From Streptomyces lavendofoliae (GTDB lineage Bacteria; Actinomycetota; Actinomycetes; Streptomycetales; Streptomycetaceae), in NCBI RefSeq assembly GCF_014649735.1, contig NZ_BMTP01000003.1, positions 186,001-250,000 of the forward strand: a stretch of DNA of 64,000 nt. The letters run 5' to 3'. The notes beneath the pieces were generated by a model, which made no database searches, was not told where the DNA came from, and worked only from the letters and a program-made list of their open reading frames with translations. Shown in pieces: positions 59,272 through 64,000 of this stretch; position 1 is the first letter of the stretch; the number at the start of each line of letters is the position of its first letter. A program made the position numbers and the translations under genes.

Positions 59272-59467
59272 GCGTGTGATCCGACGTTCATACCAGGATG
59301 GCAAGCTTGAAGCATGAACGATGCTGCCCCGGCGCCCACCCCCGCGCCCCGCCGTGCCCGTGTCCGTGCCCCCGAGCTGATCGGCAAGGGTGGCTGGATC
59401 AACACCGGCGGGAAGGACCTGAAGCTCGCCGACTTCCGAGGTCGCACATTGATCTTGGATTTTTGGA
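59272..59467 (+). repeat. Right direct repeat: element-borne copy of the target 5' end (attR side)
   Basis: This 196-bp stretch matches 55927-56128, covering the upstream GATGGCAAGCTTGAA block and codons 1-51 of the host gene. Divergence is greatest in the last 30 bp before the crossover, where Leu/Asp/Phe codons are TTG, TTG, GAT and TTT, unlike the rest of the gene. That end is expected to hold one attP arm. Confidence 0.88.
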
Positions 59468-61152
59468 CGTTCTGCTGCATCAACTGCCTGCACGTCCTGG
59501 ACGAGCTGCGCGAGCTCGAGGAGAAGCACCGGGACACCGTCGTGATCATCGGCGTCCACTCGCCGAAGTTCGTCCACGAGGCCGAGCACCAGGCCGTCGT
59601 CGACGCCGTCGAGCGGTACGAGGTGCACCACCCCGTCCTCGACGACCCCGAGCTGGCCACCTGGAAGCAGTACGCCGTACGGGCGTGGCCGACGCTCGTC
59701 GTGATCGACCCCGAGGGGTACGTCGTCGCGCAGCACGCCGGGGAGGGGCACGCCAAGGCCATCGGGACCCTCGTCGAGGAGCTGGAGGCCGAGCACGAGG
59801 CGAAGGGCACCCTGCGGCGCGGGGACGGGCCGTACGTGCCGCCGGAGCCCGTGGCGACGCACCTGCGGTTCCCCGGCAAGGCGCTCCTCCTGGACGGCGG
59901 CAACCTGCTGGTGACCGACACCACCCGGCACCAGGTGGTGGAGCTGGGTCCCGACGGCGAGACCGTCGTGCGGCGGTACGGGAGCGGTGAGCGCGGCCTC
60001 GCCGACGGCAAGGCGGAGGAGGCGCGGTTCAACGAGCCCCAGGGGTTGTGCGTCCTGCCCGACGGGCGGGTCGTGGTGGCCGACACCGTCAACCACGCCC
60101 TGCGGTCCCTGGACCTCGCAACCGGTGAGGTCCGGACGCTCGCCGGGACGGGGGCGCAGTGGTGGCAGGGTTCCCCCACCGCCGGCCCCGCCCGGGAGGT
60201 CGCCCTGTCGTCGCCGTGGGACGTCGCCTGGTGGCGGGGCGAGGTGTGGATCGCCATGGCGGGCGTCCACCAGCTGTGGGCGTACGACCTGGAGAAGGGC
60301 ACCGTGCGGGTGGCCGCCGGGACGACGAACGAGGGGCTCGTCGACGGTCCGGCCGACGAGGCGTGGTTCGCCCAGCCCTCGGGGCTCGCCGCCACCGAGG
60401 AACGCCTGTGGGTCGCCGACTCCGAGACCAGCGCCCTGCGGTGGGTGGACCCGGAGGGCGCCGTCCACACCGCCGTGGGCACCGGGCTGTTCGACTTCGG
60501 CCACCGGGACGGCGAGGCCGGTCAGGCGCTGCTCCAGCACCCGCTGGGCGTCACGGCCCTGCCGGACGGGTCGGTCGCCGTGGCGGACACGTACAACCAC
60601 GCCCTGCGCCGCTACGACCCGGCGGCCGGTGAGGTGACCACCCTCGCCACCGACCTGCGCGAGCCGAGCGACGCGGTGCTCGTCGGTGACGACATCGTGG
60701 TCGTCGAGTCGGCGCGCCACCGGCTGACGCGGCTGCGGCTGCCCGAGGAGGCCGTCCAGGTGGCCGCCGTGGCTCACCGGACGCGGCGGGAGGCGACCGC
60801 GATCGCCCCCGGCACGCTGCGGCTGGACGTCGTCTTCCGGGCGCCGACCGGCCAGAAGCTGGACGAGCGGTACGGGCCCTCCACCCGGCTGCTGGTCTCG
60901 TCGACGCCGCCGGAGCTGCTCGCCTCGGGCGAGGGCACCGGCACGGACCTGTCGCGTGAGCTGACGCTGAACCCGGACGTCACGGAGGGCGTGCTGCACG
61001 TGTCCGCGATGGCCGCGTCCTGCGACGACGACCCGGCCAACGAGTACCCCGCCTGCCACGTCCACCAGCAGGACTGGGGCGTGCCGGTGAAGGTCACCGA
61101 GTCGGGGGTGTCCCGTCTGCCGCTGATCCTCGCGGGGATGGACACCGAGTGA
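59314..61152 (+). CDS. Thioredoxin-like/NHL-repeat protein, 5' end rebuilt by the element
   Basis: A 612-residue, NHLRC2-like cytoplasmic protein. A Pro/Ala/Arg-rich start precedes a thioredoxin-like domain (about 20-175) with the redox motif FCCINC (Cys55 and Cys58). Then come six or so NHL beta-propeller repeats (FNEPQGLCVLPDGRVVVADT, AQPSGLAATEERLWVADS, HPLGVTALPDGSVAVADTYN) and a C-terminal beta domain with YPACHVHQQDWG. The family is thought to act in redox or stress-linked processes; the substrate is unknown. Codons 1-51 come from the integrated element and the rest is chromosomal. The join is in frame and preserves the family sequence, so the protein is probably functional. Confidence 0.9.
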   Translation: MNDAAPAPTPAPRRARVRAPELIGKGGWINTGGKDLKLADFRGRTLILDFWTFCCINCLHVLDELRELEEKHRDTVVIIGVHSPKFVHEAEHQAVVDAVERYEVHHPVLDDPELATWKQYAVRAWPTLVVIDPEGYVVAQHAGEGHAKAIGTLVEELEAEHEAKGTLRRGDGPYVPPEPVATHLRFPGKALLLDGGNLLVTDTTRHQVVELGPDGETVVRRYGSGERGLADGKAEEARFNEPQGLCVLPDGRVVVADTVNHALRSLDLATGEVRTLAGTGAQWWQGSPTAGPAREVALSSPWDVAWWRGEVWIAMAGVHQLWAYDLEKGTVRVAAGTTNEGLVDGPADEAWFAQPSGLAATEERLWVADSETSALRWVDPEGAVHTAVGTGLFDFGHRDGEAGQALLQHPLGVTALPDGSVAVADTYNHALRRYDPAAGEVTTLATDLREPSDAVLVGDDIVVVESARHRLTRLRLPEEAVQVAAVAHRTRREATAIAPGTLRLDVVFRAPTGQKLDERYGPSTRLLVSSTPPELLASGEGTGTDLSRELTLNPDVTEGVLHVSAMAASCDDDPANEYPACHVHQQDWGVPVKVTESGVSRLPLILAGMDTE

Positions 61153-61420
61153 CCCCGTGCGGGCGTACGCGGTCGCCCCGGAGAGCGGCCCGCCTCATGG
61201 GCGGTGCCGGTGCTCCGGGGGGCAGTAAGCGGTCCGCGCGCCGGTCATCGCGGCGCCTGCCCGTCACCGGGGGTGCGGCGGCGGTCCCGGCGGGGGCGTC
61301 GACAACGTCCCTCGCCGGGGCCCGTCGCCGTACGCGGCCCGTCCGGTCGTCCGGGCGGAAGCGATCGCCCGGTGCCGGGCACCGCCGTCCGCACGTGGTC
61401 CGCCGGTGACCGTGACCGGC

Positions 61421-61645
61421 TCAGTAGCGCCGTTCGTCCGCGGGGTCGATCACCGTCGGGGCCACCGGCGGAACGACCGCCCGGCGGCGCCTGGCGATGC
61501 TGGTGAACGTCGCGACACCGATGATGCCGACCGCCATCAGGATCAGCCCCACCAGGTCCAGATTGACGCCCTGTGCCTCCCAGTCGGTCGCGAAGGTGAG
61601 GATCGCCCCGACCGCTATGAGAATGATGCAGCCACCCAGGCCCAT
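61421..61645 (-). CDS. Small DUF6458 membrane protein
   Basis: A 74-residue protein with two membrane helices (GGCIILIAVGAILTFAT and LVGLILMAVGIIGVATF) and a basic RRRR stretch before a Pro/Val-rich tail. It matches the DUF6458 family by length and topology. Function unknown. The 61153-61420 interval before its stop is GC-rich with no supported gene. Confidence 0.85.
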   Translation of the reverse strand: MGLGGCIILIAVGAILTFATDWEAQGVNLDLVGLILMAVGIIGVATFTSIARRRRAVVPPVAPTVIDPADERRY

Positions 61646-61712
61646 GATTCCCGCCTCCTCGTCTGCGTAGGTGTTGCGGGTACCCCGAGCCGCAACACCT
61701 ACGCGGGGCGGG

Positions 61713-63005
61713 CTAGTTCAGAAATGCCACCAGGGCGTTGGCCAGCAGGAAAGGGTCGTCGGCGGCGCACAGTTCGCGGGCGCTGTGCATCGAGAGGATC
61801 GCCACGCCGATGTCGACGGTCCGGATTCCGTGGCGGGCGGCGGTGATCGGGCCGATGGTGGTGCCGCAGGGCATGTCGTTGTTGGACACGAACGTCTGCC
61901 ACGGCACCCCCGCCTTCTCGCACGCCGCCGCGAAGACGGCGCGGCCGCTGCCGTCCGTCGCGTACCGCTGGTTGACGTTCACCTTGAGGATGGGACCGCC
62001 GCCCGCGCGCGGGTGGTGCGTGGGGTCGTGGCGCTCGGCGTAGTTGGGGTGCACCGCGTGGCCGGTGTCCGAGGACAGGCAGACCGTGCCGGCGAAGGCG
62101 CGCGCCCGGTCCTCGTAGCCGCCCCCGCGCGCGTAGACGGACCGTTCCAGCACCCCGCCGAGGAGGGGGCCCTGGGCGCCGGTGTCGGACTCGGAGCCGT
62201 TCTCCTCGTGGTCGAAGGCGGCGAGCACGGGGATGAACTCCGGTTCCCCGGCGGCCGGTACGGCGGCGAGGGCGGCCACGCCCGCGTGCACCGACAGCAG
62301 GTTGTCCATGCGCGGTCCGGCCAGCAGCTCCCGGTCGCGCCCGAGGTAGGCGGGCGCCTCCAGGGCGTGGACCATCAGGTCCCAGCCGGCCACGTCCCGG
62401 GCGTTCACCCCCGCCTCCTCGGCGACGAACCGGATGAGGTCGCCCTCGCGGACGTCGTCGCCGAGGCCCCAGATCGGCTGCATGTGCCGCTGGCGGTCCA
62501 GCTTGAGGCCCTCGTTGGCCTGCCGGTCCAGGTGGATGGCGAGCTGCGGGACGCGCAGCAGCGGCCGGTCCACGCTCACCAGCCGGTGGCCGCCGTCCCG
62601 CAGGGTCAGCCGTCCGGACAGGCCCAGGTCGCGGTCGAGCCAGGTGTTGAGCAGGGTTCCGCCGTACGTCTCGACGGCGACCTGCCGCCAGCCGTGCGCG
62701 CCCATGTCGGGCTGCGGTTTGACGCGGAGGTTGGGCGAGTCGGTGTGGGCGCCGACGATCCTGAACGGCGTGTGGGGCGCCGCGCCTTCCGGTACGTACC
62801 AGGCGATGATCGCGCCGCCCCGGATGACGTACTTGCCGCCGCTCGTACCGTCCCAGGCGGCTGTCTCGTCGAGCTTCCGGAAGCCGGCCTTCTCCAGCCG
62901 TTCACCGGCGGTGGCCACGGCGTGGTACGGCGTGGGGGAGTCCGCCAGGAAGGTCATGAGGTCGTCGGTGTGGCCGCGGTCGAAGCGGGGGGGTGAGCTG
63001 CTCAT
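61713..63005 (-). CDS. M18-family aspartyl aminopeptidase
   Basis: A 430-residue zinc aminopeptidase. The metal-ligand regions are visible: GAHTDSPNLRVKP with the first His, FDHEENGSESDTGA with catalytic and bridging Glu/Asp, SSDTGHAVHPNY, and near the end SMHSARELC with the last His. M18 enzymes form large cytoplasmic oligomers and remove N-terminal Asp/Glu and other residues. The ATG at 63005 is preceded by GTGAGG; a GTG three codons earlier is possible. It lies 67 bp after the start of the DUF6458 gene direction and forms a separate unit. Confidence 0.92.
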   Translation of the reverse strand: MSSSPPRFDRGHTDDLMTFLADSPTPYHAVATAGERLEKAGFRKLDETAAWDGTSGGKYVIRGGAIIAWYVPEGAAPHTPFRIVGAHTDSPNLRVKPQPDMGAHGWRQVAVETYGGTLLNTWLDRDLGLSGRLTLRDGGHRLVSVDRPLLRVPQLAIHLDRQANEGLKLDRQRHMQPIWGLGDDVREGDLIRFVAEEAGVNARDVAGWDLMVHALEAPAYLGRDRELLAGPRMDNLLSVHAGVAALAAVPAAGEPEFIPVLAAFDHEENGSESDTGAQGPLLGGVLERSVYARGGGYEDRARAFAGTVCLSSDTGHAVHPNYAERHDPTHHPRAGGGPILKVNVNQRYATDGSGRAVFAAACEKAGVPWQTFVSNNDMPCGTTIGPITAARHGIRTVDIGVAILSMHSARELCAADDPFLLANALVAFLN

Positions 63006-63139
63006 GGCCCTCACTTTACGGGCGGGTCAGTTGAGAGCGACCGTCGCGAACGGCCCATTGTCAGTGGCGGCTGCGACTATCGGAAGACGTAGCGGGACAG
63101 CAGTCCGCTGACTCGCCGGTCGCGACCGGAGGTGCACTG

Positions 63140-63577
63140 GTGACCACGATGACCACGCCCGTCTCGCCCGTCTGTGCCGCATGCGAAACACCCGGGGCCG
63201 AGTGGAGCGTCCCGCTGGGAATGCCGTTGTGCGCGGCGTGCACGACCGCGGCGACCGGCGCCCCGGACCGGGACCCGGTGCGCCTGGGGGACATCCTGCC
63301 GGTGACGGCCGCGTCGCTGCGGGCGTCGATACCCGCGCCGCGCCCGCCGCGTACCGGCTCGTCGACGACCTGCCGGTTCTGCGGGGCGCAGGCGCGCTGG
63401 CACCGGACGGTGCACGGCCGCTGGGTGGCGATGGAGCCGGGTGAGCGTCCGGTCGCGGGCGTTCCGCGCGGCGAGCGGTGGTACGTGGCGGGGGACGGCA
63501 CGGCGGTGCAGCTGCGCGGGGCGGTGCCCTCGGGCACGTGCCGGGTGAGCCACTTCTCGGTGTGCGCCGCCCGGTGA
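63140..63577 (+). CDS. DUF6083 family zinc-ribbon-like protein
   Basis: A 145-residue protein. An N-terminal Cys pair (VCAACETPG, LCAACTTAA) is followed by a DUF6083-type C-terminal domain (TCRFCGAQARWHRTVHGRWV, EPGERPVAGVPRGERWYVAG, TCRVSHFSVC), giving two probable zinc ribbons. Function unknown; the family occurs mainly in Streptomyces. GTG start at 63140, divergent from the M18 peptidase. Confidence 0.82.
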   Translation: MTTMTTPVSPVCAACETPGAEWSVPLGMPLCAACTTAATGAPDRDPVRLGDILPVTAASLRASIPAPRPPRTGSSTTCRFCGAQARWHRTVHGRWVAMEPGERPVAGVPRGERWYVAGDGTAVQLRGAVPSGTCRVSHFSVCAAR

Positions 63578-63582
63578 CGGCC

Positions 63583-63619
63583 GACGGCCCGCCCCCGGGG
63601 ACTGCGGGGGCGGGCCGTC
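63583..63619. terminator. Bidirectional terminator, DUF6083 / acyl-CoA dehydrogenase
   Basis: Perfect 15-bp stem (63583-63597 with 63605-63619) with a 7-nt loop between convergent genes ending at 63577 and 63671. Confidence 0.88.
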
Positions 63620-63670
63620 ATGGACCGGGTGGCGCGGACCGGGCCGGTGCGGCCCGGTCGCGCTCCGGGA

Positions 63671-64000
63671 CTAGAACGCGGCTTCGTCCAGCTCCATGAG
63701 GGAGTTGTCGACGCCCTCGGCTATGGCGCGCTCGGTGGAGACGCCCGGCAGGACGGTGGCGGCGAAGAACTTCGCGGCCTCGATCTTGCCCCGGTAGAAG
63801 GCCGTGTCCTTGGAAGAGGCCGTCTCCAGCTTCTCGGCCGCGACGGCGGCACCGCGCAGCAGGAGGTAGCCGACGACCACGTCACCGGACGCCATCAGGA
63901 GGCGGGTGGTGTTGAGGCCGACCTTGTAGATGTTCTTGACGTCCTCGCCGGTGGCGGTGAGGTCGGTCAGCATCGTGCCGACGATCGCCTCCAGGTCCAC
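63671..64000 (-). CDS. Acyl-CoA dehydrogenase, C-terminal part (cut by window end)
   Basis: The last 109 codons of a long acyl-CoA dehydrogenase; the gene continues past base 64000. The sequence (KVGLNTTRLLMASGDVVVGY, AAKFFAATVLPGVSTERAIA, ending MELDEAAF) fits the extra C-terminal domain of the approximately 600-residue bacterial FadE-type enzymes. These oxidise fatty acyl-CoA in beta-oxidation. The FAD and catalytic-base regions lie outside the window. Confidence 0.8.
   Translation of the reverse strand: MDLEAIVGTMLTDLTATGEDVKNIYKVGLNTTRLLMASGDVVVGYLLLRGAAVAAEKLETASSKDTAFYRGKIEAAKFFAATVLPGVSTERAIAEGVDNSLMELDEAAF

Larger units (their letters stand above)
56129..59467. mobile_element. Small serine-integrase integrative element inserted in the thioredoxin/NHL gene
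   Basis: About 3.34 kb between two copies of TGGA (56125-56128 and 59464-59467) in a Trp codon. Order: leaderless-type promoter, large serine integrase (+), 365-bp spacer with a 20-bp inverted repeat, two overlapping small genes (+), HEAT-like gene (-), and a diverged copy of the target gene's promoter region and 5' end. No replication, transfer or capsid genes are present, so it is a minimal or satellite element, or a remnant. The crossover lies within the 4-bp TGGA. The circular form would join the sequence at 59440-59467 to the sequence from 56129, giving attP directly before the integrase gene. Confidence 0.85.

Noticed and set aside
56129..59467. The element as a complete prophage or conjugative AICE
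   Set aside because: No capsid, packaging, replication or FtsK/Tra gene fits in the 3.3 kb. It is a minimal or satellite element, or a remnant.
58534..61065. An 843-codon minus-strand open frame
   Set aside because: Only its last 238 codons (58534-59250) look like a real protein and have a start with Shine-Dalgarno sequence. The rest is antisense to the thioredoxin/NHL gene.

Overview
The window is high-G+C actinobacterial chromosome. GTG starts, 4-nt stop/start overlaps, dense G/C third positions, Ser/Thr kinases with PASTA domains, class E sortases, and paa and bkd operons in this order all point to Streptomyces. A consensus ParB site (parS, 32029-32042) and a one-mismatch copy (37020-37033) suggest an origin-proximal core-arm location. 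This is inferred from sequence only; no database was searched.

Layout. 1-9362: two class E sortases, then, after a convergent terminator, the minus-strand growth and cell-wall block fhaA-fhaB-PP2C-rodA/ftsW-pbpA-pknB. 9363-10510: a TG-rich spacer without genes, ending in a polypyrimidine tract. 10511-10597: tRNA-Leu(CAG). 10.7-14.2 kb: MarR regulator, DUF2252 protein, J-domain protein, rhodanese. 14.3-25.1 kb: phenylacetate catabolism, with paaABCDE on the minus strand and paaN divergent from a 3-hydroxyacyl-CoA dehydrogenase and a TetR gene; a DUF5819/HTTM/SpoU-methyltransferase operon lies between the two halves. 25.2-29.5 kb: bkdR and the first branched-chain keto acid dehydrogenase operon. 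29.7-34.1 kb: MobA-DUF6457 fusion, moeA, RCK potassium channel, quinone oxidoreductase. 34.2-40.2 kb: bacterial proteasome activator, FtsX-type ABC exporter, PadR regulator, exported anchored protein. 40.6-46.2 kb: two divergent Ser/Thr kinases, an APH-like phosphotransferase and an orphan NarL-type response regulator. 46.5-50.1 kb: a second bkd operon. 50.2-55.9 kb: K15-type DD-peptidase, GntR/MFS pair, DinB-like protein, nitrilase-family amidase, LOR protein. 56.1-59.5 kb: a small integrative element. 59.3-64 kb: thioredoxin/NHL protein, DUF6458, M18 aminopeptidase, DUF6083 and the C-terminal end of an acyl-CoA dehydrogenase.

The most unusual feature is the approximately 3.3-kb element. It encodes a large serine integrase, two small proteins and a minus-strand HEAT-like protein. 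It is inserted in codon 53 (Trp) of a thioredoxin/NHL gene, just before the CxxC motif. The displaced 5' end (55969-56136) is a 55-codon remnant. The right end of the element carries a diverged copy of the target gene's upstream region and first 51 codons, so a full-length 612-residue ORF is rebuilt at 59314-61152. The element therefore appears to replace the 5' end and promoter of the gene it interrupts.

Regulation visible in the DNA: one near-identical 18-bp palindrome lies before paaA, between paaN and the dehydrogenase, and (variant) before bkdA, which suggests that the local TetR protein links phenylacetate and branched-chain catabolism. Two ATAC-N3-GTAT sites cover the PadR start codon.
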